Below, one piece after another: positions 42,881 to 51,441 of a stretch of 64,000 nt of DNA. The notes below the pieces were generated by a model. The model saw only the letters and a list, made by a program, of their open reading frames with translations, was not told the origin of the DNA and made no database searches. A program made the translations under genes and the position numbers. Within the stretch, counting starts at the first letter, position 1, and the number at the start of each line of letters is the position of its first letter. Source of the DNA: JAWPMT01 sp965229785 (lineage in GTDB: Bacteria > Bacteroidota > Bacteroidia > Cytophagales > Cyclobacteriaceae); assembly GCA_965229785.1 (NCBI GenBank), contig CBDDJS010000001.1:5642001-5706000 (forward strand), in the 5' to 3' direction.

Positions 42881-44470
42881 ATGATTACTTTTTCAAAATT
42901 CTTCTCCTACGCCAAACAAAGCGGTCCCGGTTGGATACAGGCGGCGGTCACACTAGGTGGAGGAACACTCGTAAGTGCCCTTTATTTGGGGGTAATCGGT
43001 GGTTATCAATTCCTTTGGCTGCAGCCACTTGCCATGTTGTTTGGTTATGTGATGCTGGTGGCCATTAGTCATGTCACGCTAAGTAAGTCCAATGAGGGCG
43101 ACCGACCCTTTAAGTTGATTGAGCGTCATGTGTCCAAATTTTTGGCCTGGGGTTGGTTGATCGCGAGCGTGGTGGCCAATGTGGTGTTTTGTTCTGCTCA
43201 GTTTGCATTGGGTACAGATGCCATTCAGGGTAGTTTGGGCCTTTTAAAAGACAACACCTATTTAATCACCTTTCTGTTGTTCCTTTTCGGACTGGCCATG
43301 ATGTGGCTGTTTTCGCGGGAAAGTAAAATTTCCCAACTCCTGGATAAAATCATTAAGGTGCTAGTAGCGATTATTGTCCTTTGTTTTTTTGCGGCCACTT
43401 TGACGCTGGCCTTCAATGGAGAAGTCAATTTCTCAGCGCTTATTCAAGGACTGGTTCCCGATTTCAGTGCGTTGTTCCAGCCCACGGACGCATATACAGA
43501 TTTTATCAATGCAACGAAGGATTATAAGGGGTTTTGGGAACAATATATTTCCCAAAGTCAAAGAGATATCATCATTGGAGCCTTCGGAACAGCGGTGGGA
43601 ATCAATATGACATTTTTACTTCCATACACCCTGCAAAAACGAGGCTGGGGTAAAGCAGACCGAGAGCTGGCCCGATTCGATTTATTTTTTGGTCTATTTA
43701 TTCCTTTCATACTAGGGGCTTCGTTTTTGATCATTGTAACCGCTTCTCAGTTTCATGCTCAGCGCGATAGCCTGGTTAATCAGCAAGCCTATCATCAGGT
43801 GGTCAATCAACGACTTTCGGCAGAGTATCCAGCGTTTTCCACGCTTACTGCAGAAGAACAGGAACAATTACGAGATCGTCTTCCTCAAGCGGACAAAGAT
43901 CTAAGTGTCATGCTGGCCAAAAGGACGGTAACTGACCTTTCTCTTTCACTAAGACCTATTCTGGGAGATTGGGCGAAGCTGATTTTTGGAGTAGGAGTCT
44001 TAGCCATGGCCATTAGTACGATGCTGGTGCACATGATGATCAATGGATACGCGATATCTGAGGCTTTTGGACAACCAAAAAATGCGAAGTTCTTTCTAAT
44101 CGGTGCATTCATTCCTGCGTTTACTGGATTTCTATCCCCTATCCTTTGGTCCGGAGCCATCAAAACGTCTTTGGCCGTACCTGCTTCCGTGATTGCCACG
44201 ACACTACTACCGATCGCATATCTCGTTTTCCTGTTATTAATGAATTCAAAAAAGGCACTCGGTAGTGAACTTCCCAAAAACAGAATCGGAGTAAACATAG
44301 CTATGATCCTGGCCCTGTTCATTGCTACCTTCGCTTCATTTTGGGCGATTTGGGCAAAAGTGAGCAGTAGCAATTTACTAGAAAGTAATCTGGGTTGGTT
44401 GGGTATGATCGGATTGCCTGTTTTGATGATCATAGGCGTAGTTGGGTTCCTAAAAAAAGAGAAAGCATGA
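42881..44470 (+). CDS. Nramp-like transporter lacking the canonical metal motifs
   Basis: This 529-residue membrane protein has about eleven helices. Start at ATG 42881 (MITFSKFFSYAKQSGPGW); an upstream TTG at 42839 is less likely. The fold signature of Nramp/LeuT proteins is there, but the two metal-binding motifs are changed: TM1 has GPGWIQAAVTLGGG instead of DPGN, and TM6 has NMTFLLPY (242-249) instead of the MPH motif. So it is unlikely to carry Mn or Fe in the usual way. A 4-bp overlap with a Gfo/Idh dehydrogenase and a nearby sugar isomerase suggest uptake of an organic compound or a metal linked to sugar breakdown; this is inference. Confidence 0.85.
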   Translation: MITFSKFFSYAKQSGPGWIQAAVTLGGGTLVSALYLGVIGGYQFLWLQPLAMLFGYVMLVAISHVTLSKSNEGDRPFKLIERHVSKFLAWGWLIASVVANVVFCSAQFALGTDAIQGSLGLLKDNTYLITFLLFLFGLAMMWLFSRESKISQLLDKIIKVLVAIIVLCFFAATLTLAFNGEVNFSALIQGLVPDFSALFQPTDAYTDFINATKDYKGFWEQYISQSQRDIIIGAFGTAVGINMTFLLPYTLQKRGWGKADRELARFDLFFGLFIPFILGASFLIIVTASQFHAQRDSLVNQQAYHQVVNQRLSAEYPAFSTLTAEEQEQLRDRLPQADKDLSVMLAKRTVTDLSLSLRPILGDWAKLIFGVGVLAMAISTMLVHMMINGYAISEAFGQPKNAKFFLIGAFIPAFTGFLSPILWSGAIKTSLAVPASVIATTLLPIAYLVFLLLMNSKKALGSELPKNRIGVNIAMILALFIATFASFWAIWAKVSSSNLLESNLGWLGMIGLPVLMIIGVVGFLKKEKA

Positions 44471-45540
44471 AGTCCATTGGAATCATCGGAGGAGGCATGA
44501 TTGCGGCATTCCATGCACAGGCGATCCAGACAATGGAAGGTGTTGAATTTGCAGGCGCATACATTCGAAATCCTCAACAAGCACAATCTTTTGCAGAAAA
44601 ACATCGATGTGCGACCTACTCAGATTTGGATCAATTCCTTAATCTCGAAAAACTGGAGATTGTCACTATCGCTACGCCTTCGGGGGCACACCTTGACGGT
44701 ATCACAGCAGCCGTAAAGAAAGGGAAACATGTGATTTGCGAAAAGCCTTTGGAAATCACGCCGGAACGAATTTTAGAAGCACAAGTACTTGCTGAGGAGA
44801 ACGGAGTTTTATTAGGAGGCATATTTAATCGAAGGTTCAATAAAGCAGTAGAACATTTGAAAAGTGCCCTTGAGGCGGGACGTTTTGGTCAAATCATTAC
44901 CTGCGAGGCCAATATCAAGTGGCATCGTGATCAGGCTTATTATGATTCCGGAGCCTGGAGAGGTACCTGGGAGCTGGATGGCGGAGGGGCATTGATGAAT
45001 CAATCCATTCACACAATCGATCAACTCATCTATTTTTTGGGAATGCCCCACCGATTAACGGCAAGTATGGGCACCCTGACGCATGAAAACATAGAAGTAG
45101 AGGATACCGCCATGGCTTTGTTGGAGTTTGAAAACGGTGCTAAAGGCGTGATCCAGGGGTCCACTTCCATTTGGTCTTCTGAGGGTAATCCCGCTGAAAT
45201 TCATATTTATGGTGCCAAAGGATCTGTTATCCTTGCAGATGATAAATTTGAGCTTTGGGATTTTAAGGAACCTCAGGAAACCGATCATTACGTACAGGAA
45301 AACCTGATGTCAGGATCACAGGCGGCACTTGGGGCCAATGATCCCAATGCGATCAACTATCAAGGACATCAGAGAAACTTCGAAAACTTTATAGCGGCGG
45401 TTGAAGGAAAAGCCGCCTTGAAAGTGGATGCTCAGGAAGCTTTGAAACCCGTTGCATTGATCCGTGCTATCTATGAAAGCAGCAAGAATAATGGTCAGTG
45501 GATTGATTTAGGTTTCGACAAGCTCAACCCAAACAATTAA
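44467..45540 (+). CDS. Gfo/Idh/MocA family dehydrogenase
   Basis: This 357-residue oxidoreductase starts at ATG 44467, overlapping the transporter stop by 4 bp (ATGA). N-terminal Rossmann domain: MKSIGIIGGGMIAAFHAQAI and the EKP motif in HVICEKPLEIT, whose lysine is catalytic. The C-terminal domain has the substrate-side DQLIYFLGMP and GGGALMNQSIHTID. Family members oxidise or reduce sugars and inositols with NAD(P). The tight link to the transporter and a TIM-barrel isomerase 130 bp downstream suggests a small sugar or inositol pathway; no sugar can be named. Confidence 0.93.
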   Translation: MKSIGIIGGGMIAAFHAQAIQTMEGVEFAGAYIRNPQQAQSFAEKHRCATYSDLDQFLNLEKLEIVTIATPSGAHLDGITAAVKKGKHVICEKPLEITPERILEAQVLAEENGVLLGGIFNRRFNKAVEHLKSALEAGRFGQIITCEANIKWHRDQAYYDSGAWRGTWELDGGGALMNQSIHTIDQLIYFLGMPHRLTASMGTLTHENIEVEDTAMALLEFENGAKGVIQGSTSIWSSEGNPAEIHIYGAKGSVILADDKFELWDFKEPQETDHYVQENLMSGSQAALGANDPNAINYQGHQRNFENFIAAVEGKAALKVDAQEALKPVALIRAIYESSKNNGQWIDLGFDKLNPNN

Positions 45541-45559
45541 TTAGGATCAAGATCAGAAT

Positions 45560-45587
45560 ATGAGTGATCCTGTTTGGGGTCACTCAT
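45560..45587 (+). terminator. Probable terminator after the Gfo/Idh gene
   Basis: Stem ATGAGTGA / TCACTCAT with a G-rich loop, followed by only a short T-run. It would partly separate the dehydrogenase from the isomerase gene downstream. Confidence 0.5.
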
Positions 45588-45670
45588 TTAAGTGAATTGC
45601 CTTGCCTACACTCGAAATAGTGATCTAAATTTTCTTTAGTTTCGATCTCGGAAAAATCATTTCCAAATTC

Positions 45671-46552
45671 ATGAAGTTTTCTGGTTTTACCGACGAAGCT
45701 GCCGATGATCTGGCGGCGCAAATTCAAGTCACCAAAGATTTGGGCTGGAAATACCTTTCCGCGAGAACCATTGACGGCAAGAACATTCACGAGCTGTCAG
45801 AGGAGGAATTTGAGACGATATCAAATGCACTTCATGAACACGAAATTGAAGTGGCCGAGTTTGGTACCCTTATCGGGAATTGGGCAAAGAAGATTGATTC
45901 TGACTTTGATATTACCATTCAGGAAATGTCTCGATGCATTCCCCGGATGCAAAAAATGAATGTACAATACGCGCGGATCATGTCCTATGCGCAGGAACCA
46001 TGGGGGACTGACCAGCAGCCGGTGGAACGCTTCAAAAGGTTGAAGGAAATTGCCGCAAGATTTGTAGATGAGGGACTTACGCCTGTTCACGAAAACTGCA
46101 TGAATTGGGGCGGCTTTTCTGCAGATCATACGTTGCGACTGTTAGATGAGGTTCCCGACCTTAAACTTGTGTTTGATACGGGAAATCCCATTTTTCAACG
46201 AGACCGATCAAAAGCAGAACCATTTCCCTGGCAAGATCCCTGGGAGTTTTATCAAAAAGTAAAACATGCGGTAGTGCATGTTCATGTAAAGGATGCCTCT
46301 TTTCCACAAGGGGAAGGAGAACCTATCTATCGCCTGCCAGGCGAGGGAGATGCTCGTTTAGAGATGATTCTAACGGACTTGATCAAAGACAACTATGATG
46401 GGTTTGTGGCACTCGAACCTCATTTGGGGATGGTTTTTCACTCATCGGAAGATACTACCACAGATGCCTCATATCGATACAACGTATTTATTGAGGCGGG
46501 GCGAAAGTTGGAAGAGATGGTCAATGGTATACGCAATAATCTGGCCGATTGA
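45671..46552 (+). CDS. Sugar phosphate isomerase/epimerase (xylose-isomerase-like TIM barrel)
   Basis: A 293-residue TIM barrel of the AP-endonuclease-2/xylose isomerase superfamily. Metal-binding residues are in order: VHENCMNWGG, VFDTGNPIF, VHVHVKDA and FVALEPHLG near the end. These enzymes convert or epimerise sugars or inositol derivatives such as myo-inosose. Together with the dehydrogenase and the transporter it makes a small catabolic set on one strand. The start ATG opens MKFSGFTDEAADDLAAQIQV. An AT-rich hairpin (GGTTTTA / TAAAACC, 46582-46598) follows. Confidence 0.9.
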   Translation: MKFSGFTDEAADDLAAQIQVTKDLGWKYLSARTIDGKNIHELSEEEFETISNALHEHEIEVAEFGTLIGNWAKKIDSDFDITIQEMSRCIPRMQKMNVQYARIMSYAQEPWGTDQQPVERFKRLKEIAARFVDEGLTPVHENCMNWGGFSADHTLRLLDEVPDLKLVFDTGNPIFQRDRSKAEPFPWQDPWEFYQKVKHAVVHVHVKDASFPQGEGEPIYRLPGEGDARLEMILTDLIKDNYDGFVALEPHLGMVFHSSEDTTTDASYRYNVFIEAGRKLEEMVNGIRNNLAD

Positions 46553-46673
46553 TACGGAACCTATGAAAGGTAGCATTCATTGGTTTTATGTTAAAACCTT
46601 TCGGCTCTTAAGGGTAAATCTGTTTTGTGACGTTTTCCAATGACGTGCTTCACAAACTAACCTAATTTCAACG

Positions 46674-47210
46674 ATGATTAATGTTTGCAAAAAGAACATA
46701 ACAGCGATCCTTTTTCTTTTCTTTTTGGTTCTGACAAATCTCGGTTTCTCCCAAATCCTGGAAGAAGAACCCTCTTCATCCGTTATTCAAAAATTCAATT
46801 ACAGTGTGTCGAGTGAATTTGGTGGAAGTGCTGTCATTTATTCGCTCAATTTTGAAAAGATCATTCATATACATCCTGGTTTGGCCTCTTCGGTTTCTAT
46901 TGGGGCCGGGCTTCCATTCAGTGATCAGTCGACGGCAGATGACCCATCAAGCAGATCCACACATTATATCGTTCCTATGCAATATAATTTCATGTTTGGT
47001 CGCCAATCAAGCTTTCTGGATATTGGTGTGACCGCCACCTATGTACATAGCAAATATGATCTGAAGGATAAAAGATCCAATGGCATATTGCCCAGTTACC
47101 GCGTTGGTTATCGTTTTCAGGGCAACGACGGATTTTTGTTTAAGCTCGCCTATACTCCCATCTATTTCAGAACTCCACACGCGGGGTTGTCGCTAGGTTG
47201 GAGTTTCTAA
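46674..47210 (+). CDS. Small outer-membrane beta-barrel protein
   Basis: A 178-residue protein with a signal peptide (MINVCKKNITAILFLFFLVL to GFSQ). The mature part shows amphipathic strands with aromatic girdles (FNYSVSSEFGGSAVIYSLNF, HYIVPMQYNFMFGRQS, RVGYRFQGNDGFLFKLAYTP) and ends in an aromatic-rich strand (LSLGWSF), a typical C-terminal BAM signal. It is likely an eight-strand barrel. No ligand can be named. It is convergent with the UBP zinc-finger gene (6 bp between stops). Confidence 0.85.
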   Translation: MINVCKKNITAILFLFFLVLTNLGFSQILEEEPSSSVIQKFNYSVSSEFGGSAVIYSLNFEKIIHIHPGLASSVSIGAGLPFSDQSTADDPSSRSTHYIVPMQYNFMFGRQSSFLDIGVTATYVHSKYDLKDKRSNGILPSYRVGYRFQGNDGFLFKLAYTPIYFRTPHAGLSLGWSF

Positions 47211-47216
47211 GGGTAG

Positions 47217-47495
47217 CTATTTATCGTCAGAGGAGATTCGCTGTTTCTTGATCATTTCGTGTTCATAACACCAGGCCCAGGATTCGCCGGGCTCTGCAGA
47301 AACAACTACCGGATGCCCATGAGACTTGTAGTGTGCGGTGGCATGTTTGTTTGGTGAAGAATCACAACATAAAGTCACTCCACACTCCTGACAAGTTCTC
47401 AGGTGAACCCAGGAATCACCGGTTTTTATGCATTCATCGCATTGGTAGACACGAGGTGCTTTTCGTTCAAAAGATTCCAGATGTTCGCAGAGCAT
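47217..47495 (-). CDS. UBP-type zinc-finger protein
   Basis: A 92-residue protein that is almost entirely one UBP-type (ZnF-UBP) finger. The ligands occur in the right order: Cys3, His5, Cys19, Cys22, His31, Cys35, Cys38, Cys43 or Cys44, His51, His55, His61, then Cys76 and His79 in WAWCYEH. In eukaryotes this fold binds the free C-terminus of ubiquitin; bacteria have no ubiquitin, so the target here must be another C-terminal tail or peptide. It ends the module with the flavoprotein (gap 9 bp) and the CNB kinase. The link seems real and is unusual. Confidence 0.88.
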   Translation of the reverse strand: MLCEHLESFERKAPRVYQCDECIKTGDSWVHLRTCQECGVTLCCDSSPNKHATAHYKSHGHPVVVSAEPGESWAWCYEHEMIKKQRISSDDK

Positions 47496-47504
47496 ATATG
47501 TTAT

Positions 47505-49166
47505 TTAATTATTCGCCAGATATTCGTGCACAAACTTGATGGCCATCGACCCTTCTCCAACCGCACTGGCTACACGGTTCATTGCTCCTGATCTTACATC
47601 ACCTGCCGCAAATATTCCCGGGCTACAGGTTTCCAACAGGAAAGGTTCGCGGGTTTGTTTCCAAACCTCTTTGTAGTTTCCATACTTTCTTAAGGATGGG
47701 CCGGTTTCCAGAAATCCTTTTTCATCTTTGATCACATCCAATGTAAGCCAATCGGTAACCGGTTTTGCTCCGATGAAAATGAATAATCCCGCAGCTTCTG
47801 CCTCCCACTCTTCAGCAGTCTGGTTGTTGCGCAACTTAATTTTTTCCAACCGTTCAGTTCCACATACCTCAGTAAGTTCCGTGTATCCCTTGATGTGAAT
47901 ATTTGGAGTTTCCCCAATCTGATCGATCAGGTAAGAAGACATGCTTGAACTCAAATCGGGCTTTCTGATGATGATGTGGACATTCGACGCGAATTTCGAA
48001 AGGTACATGGCCGCCTGTCCCGCAGAATTGCCCCCGCCAACGATGTAGACTTCTTTGTCTTTAATGGATCCGGCCTCCGTGGTGGCAGCACCATAATACA
48101 CTCCGGCACCCGTAAAATTATCGATGCCTTTGGCCGGATGTGTTCTGTAATTTACCCCAGTGGTAATGATCACGGTTCGGGCATTGATCTGTGAACCGTC
48201 GGCCAAACTGATGCATTTGTAGCTATCTTTCGACGAAATGTCCTGTACTTCCTGAGGAGAAAGGAATTCAATTCCGAATCGGGTGGCTTGTGTAATGGCG
48301 CGACGAGATAGTTCCGATCCACTCAATCCTTTGGGAAACCCCAGGTAGTTTTCAATGCGAGAACTGGTTCCGGCTTGTCCTCCGGGAGCACGTTTTTCGA
48401 TCAAAACAGTATTCAAACCTTCTGAACCTCCATATACAGCGGCTGCTAAACCTGCTGGCCCGGCCCCAATGATCGCTACATCGTACATGGTTTGCTTGGC
48501 ACTGGAACTCAAACCGATCTTTTCTCCGATTTGTTGCAGTGAGGGGTTATTGAGATAGGTACCATCTTCGAATATAACAATGGGCAATTCAGCCATGTCC
48601 AACCCATATGTTTCGATCAGTTCCCCCACACTTTGTTCCAGTTCAATGTCCATCCAGCGATAGGGAATGAGATTCCCGGCAAGAAAGTCTTTGATGGAAT
48701 GAGATTTTGGTGACCACTGATATCCCAATACTTTGATTCCAGAAAACTCAGGAACATAATTACTTTGCCATTCATCGAGCAGATCATTGAGTACCGGGAA
48801 CAGTTTTTCCTCAGGAGGGTCCCATGGTTTCATCAGGTAATAATCCAACTGCACGTCATTGATGGCTTTGATGGCAGCTTCCGTATCAGAATAAGCCGTA
48901 AGTAAGACCCGTTTCGCCTCGGGAAAAAGGACTTTGGCCTTCTCCAGAAATTCAACGCCCAACATTTCAGGCATTCGCTGATCAGAAAGGAAAAGTGCGA
49001 CAGTTTCTCCCTTTTGCTTCAACTCCTTCAGAGAATCCAATGCTTCATTGGCTGACTGAGTCGAAAGTATCTTGTATTCTTTTCTATAGGCTCCTCTGAC
49101 ATCCCTTTGAACAGCTTTCAATACTGAAGGGTCGTCATCTACGAGGAATATAATTGGTTTCTTCAT
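47505..49166 (-). CDS. Receiver domain fused to a thioredoxin-reductase-like flavoprotein without redox cysteines
   Basis: A 553-residue three-part protein. Residues 1-130: receiver domain with acceptor Asp62 (FLSDQRMP) and Lys113. Residues about 140-225: a thioredoxin/glutaredoxin-like fold in which the cysteine site is replaced by WSPKSHS and the cis-proline is kept (LPIVIF). Residues 229-553: a TrxR-type flavoprotein with FAD motif GAGPAGL (234-240), NADPH motif GGGNSAG (377-383) and the C-terminal FAD site IFAAGDVRSG. The CxxC disulfide of TrxR is absent (YYGAATTE at that place). So the flavin is likely reduced by NADPH but cannot pass electrons to an internal disulfide. It lies between the CNB kinase (8 bp) and the UBP finger (9 bp). 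Confidence 0.93.
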   Translation of the reverse strand: MKKPIIFLVDDDPSVLKAVQRDVRGAYRKEYKILSTQSANEALDSLKELKQKGETVALFLSDQRMPEMLGVEFLEKAKVLFPEAKRVLLTAYSDTEAAIKAINDVQLDYYLMKPWDPPEEKLFPVLNDLLDEWQSNYVPEFSGIKVLGYQWSPKSHSIKDFLAGNLIPYRWMDIELEQSVGELIETYGLDMAELPIVIFEDGTYLNNPSLQQIGEKIGLSSSAKQTMYDVAIIGAGPAGLAAAVYGGSEGLNTVLIEKRAPGGQAGTSSRIENYLGFPKGLSGSELSRRAITQATRFGIEFLSPQEVQDISSKDSYKCISLADGSQINARTVIITTGVNYRTHPAKGIDNFTGAGVYYGAATTEAGSIKDKEVYIVGGGNSAGQAAMYLSKFASNVHIIIRKPDLSSSMSSYLIDQIGETPNIHIKGYTELTEVCGTERLEKIKLRNNQTAEEWEAEAAGLFIFIGAKPVTDWLTLDVIKDEKGFLETGPSLRKYGNYKEVWKQTREPFLLETCSPGIFAAGDVRSGAMNRVASAVGEGSMAIKFVHEYLANN

Positions 49167-49174
49167 GAGTCAGA

Positions 49175-50572
49175 TTAAGATGCTTTTACTGGAAAGCAAA
49201 CCTGGAATATCGTATCACCAGGTTTTGATTTTACTTTAATGGATCCGTTATGATCGTTGGTGATGATCCGGTGAACCAACTCCAAACCGATACCCGTTCC
49301 TTCTCCTACTTCTTTGGTTGTAAAGAACGGATCAAAAATTTTATCTCTGATGTCTTCGGGGATTCCGCTACCTGAGTCCTGCACATTGATATTTACAAAT
49401 TCTCCGTCTCGCATGGTTTCAATTCGGAGCTGCCGCTTATCCGAAGATTTCATGGCATCAATGGCATTATCGATCAGGTTGGTCCATACCTGGTTCAGTG
49501 CACTTGGAAAAGCATCTACACTGACCAGCGTTTCGTCATAGTCCCTGACCAATTCAATATTCGACTTTTTCAATTTGTGGTTGAGCATGACCAATGTGTT
49601 GTCCAGCCCTTCGTGAATATCGATGGGTTTCATTTCCGGACTCTGGTCCATGTGTGTATAGCTTTTGATGCTTTTCACTAACTCACCGATCCTGGAAGAA
49701 GCATCCTCAATTTCCGTAACCAGCTTTTCGGTAGTCAATACCTGGTTCATCCAGTTCACAGATGGGCCAACGTGTTCTTCTGGAATACCTTCATAAGCAT
49801 CCTCCAATTCATCGACAGTAAAACCAAAATCCACGAGATTATCCGCAATATCTTCCGCGTTTTCCACTTCCCGATCATCCAGCCAATCCAATAGATCGTC
49901 CTCTTTTTCAGACCGATCCATCATGGAAAGCGTAATGATCCCAGAATTAATTTTTGAAAACAGCAGATCGGTTACCCCATCTACCTGATCGTCACTCAAC
50001 TTGATCTGAAGGACTTTTTTGAATTTCTCTGGGGTACTTGCCTGAAGCTCTTTCATGAATTGTGCGCTTCTTACTACCGCTGCTGCGGGGTTGTTCAATT
50101 CATGCGCCAGGCCCGCAGAGAGCTTTCCAAGTGACATCAACTTTTCATTCTGTTGTTGCACTTTGGTGAATTCTCGAATACGCGTGCTCATCGTGTGGAC
50201 CAATGCAGTCGTCAGTTCTTCATGATTGACGATCATTTCGCGGAAGTGCTTTTTATGGAGACCCAGTATTTCCCCCTCTCGTGTGGTTTCTCCATAGCCT
50301 CGCACTTCCTTAGCACGAGAATAGGGCAAAAGACCCGTGATAAGTGGTCCTTCCAGGTTGGCAACGACTTTGAACTGATTGTTCTGTTCTACTTTCATCA
50401 CATACTTGCCTGTAAGCACCACGAACATATAATTCATGGGGTCGCCGGGTTGAAAGATGAAGTCTCCGACTTTCAGCGTTTTCTTTTCTGCATTGGTTAC
50501 TAACCATTCCAACTGGTGTTGAGGAATATCCTGAAATTCGTCTATTTCCCTGATTTTAGCGATAATGTCCAT
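49175..50572 (-). CDS. Sensor histidine kinase with N-terminal cyclic-nucleotide-binding domain
   Basis: A 465-residue cytoplasmic kinase. Residues 1-130: CNB (cyclic nucleotide/Crp-like) domain (KTLKVGDFIFQPGDPMNYMF, ITGLLPYSR); the phosphate-binding cassette is only partly conserved, so the ligand may not be cAMP. Then an HisKA-type helix with His157 (LAHELNNPAAAV) and a HATPase domain with N box NQVWTNLIDNAIDAM, GSGIPEDIRD and TGIGLELV. No membrane helix. It starts the CNB-kinase/REC-flavoprotein/UBP run; the receiver in the next gene is the obvious phosphate target. That makes a signal route from nucleotide (or redox) sensing to the flavoprotein. Confidence 0.93.
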   Translation of the reverse strand: MDIIAKIREIDEFQDIPQHQLEWLVTNAEKKTLKVGDFIFQPGDPMNYMFVVLTGKYVMKVEQNNQFKVVANLEGPLITGLLPYSRAKEVRGYGETTREGEILGLHKKHFREMIVNHEELTTALVHTMSTRIREFTKVQQQNEKLMSLGKLSAGLAHELNNPAAAVVRSAQFMKELQASTPEKFKKVLQIKLSDDQVDGVTDLLFSKINSGIITLSMMDRSEKEDDLLDWLDDREVENAEDIADNLVDFGFTVDELEDAYEGIPEEHVGPSVNWMNQVLTTEKLVTEIEDASSRIGELVKSIKSYTHMDQSPEMKPIDIHEGLDNTLVMLNHKLKKSNIELVRDYDETLVSVDAFPSALNQVWTNLIDNAIDAMKSSDKRQLRIETMRDGEFVNINVQDSGSGIPEDIRDKIFDPFFTTKEVGEGTGIGLELVHRIITNDHNGSIKVKSKPGDTIFQVCFPVKAS

Positions 50573-50621
50573 TGGGAAGTGTGTTAAGTTTGGACTAGTA
50601 TTGAAAATAGTAAGTCCAATT

Positions 50622-50629
50622 CAAAGTTA
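50622..50629 (-). promoter_or_regulatory. Candidate -7 box for the CNB-kinase operon
   Basis: On the minus strand TAACTTTG fits TAnnTTTG, 50 bp before the ATG. No TTG at the -33 place, so support is partial. Confidence 0.35.
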
Positions 50630-50695
50630 ATCGTTCACCTGTGGATTTCGTATGAATTCTTAAGAGGTATTCAAGAACTAATCAGCAATTCATCT

Positions 50696-51346
50696 ATGGC
50701 AGAGATTTACAAGCACGAACATGTCGCCGCATCCCAGGAGTTTTACGGTGATCTACTAAGTAACTACACGCAATGGTCCGTTGGCCAGCATTTGGCCCTC
50801 CTGGCAGAAAAACTCTATGAAGGGTATCAACAAGCACATGAGGTGGCTTCCAGAGAAATCAACAATTACCATCCGAATTGGCTGGGTAAAGCAGCCGAAA
50901 CCATATTCAAGGCAGAAATGAATCTTGAAGACATGCGTCAGGCGATTGCCTCGCAATATGGCTTTCAAAATTGGGGAGTAGTCGAACAAAAGGAAACATC
51001 TTATTTCTTGCCATTCGAAGAAGCATTAAATGCTTTGTTGAATGGGGATGTGATGACGTTGAAAGAAAAATTAACGACTTATCCGGAGCTCATTCAGATG
51101 AAAAGTGCTTATGGCCATCAGGCACAATTGATCCACTACGTGGGCAACAATGGCGTAGAGATGTGGCGTCAACAAGTACCATTAAATTTAGCCGATGTGG
51201 TTAAGACGTTACTTGATGCTGGTGCCGAGAAGTTGGCCACTATGCCCGTCTATGGCGGACAATTTACAGCGGCACAGCTTTTCGCCACCAGTGCTCACCC
51301 TCATGATGCAGGAAATCGCGATGAAGTGCTGGGGCTACTCAGTTGA
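50696..51346 (+). CDS. Ankyrin-repeat-like cytoplasmic protein
   Basis: This 216-residue protein lacks a signal peptide and is mostly helical. Residues 100-216 look like one to two degenerate ankyrin repeats: FEEALNALLNGDVMTLKEKL, GHQAQLIHYVGNNGVE, ADVVKTLLDAGAEKLATMPV. The N-terminal half (SVGQHLALLAEKLYEGYQQA) is a separate helical region. Ankyrin-like proteins bind other proteins; no partner is given by context, although the gene is divergent from the CNB kinase. A single-gene unit. Confidence 0.75.
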   Translation: MAEIYKHEHVAASQEFYGDLLSNYTQWSVGQHLALLAEKLYEGYQQAHEVASREINNYHPNWLGKAAETIFKAEMNLEDMRQAIASQYGFQNWGVVEQKETSYFLPFEEALNALLNGDVMTLKEKLTTYPELIQMKSAYGHQAQLIHYVGNNGVEMWRQQVPLNLADVVKTLLDAGAEKLATMPVYGGQFTAAQLFATSAHPHDAGNRDEVLGLLS

Positions 51347-51441
51347 TTTCACCTAAATAGGTAGGATGTGCCATTTGGATAAAAGGTCAGCGATTTAAGT
51401 GGAGTTCGATTATCCTTGCGGGATAAACAATTATCAATTTC

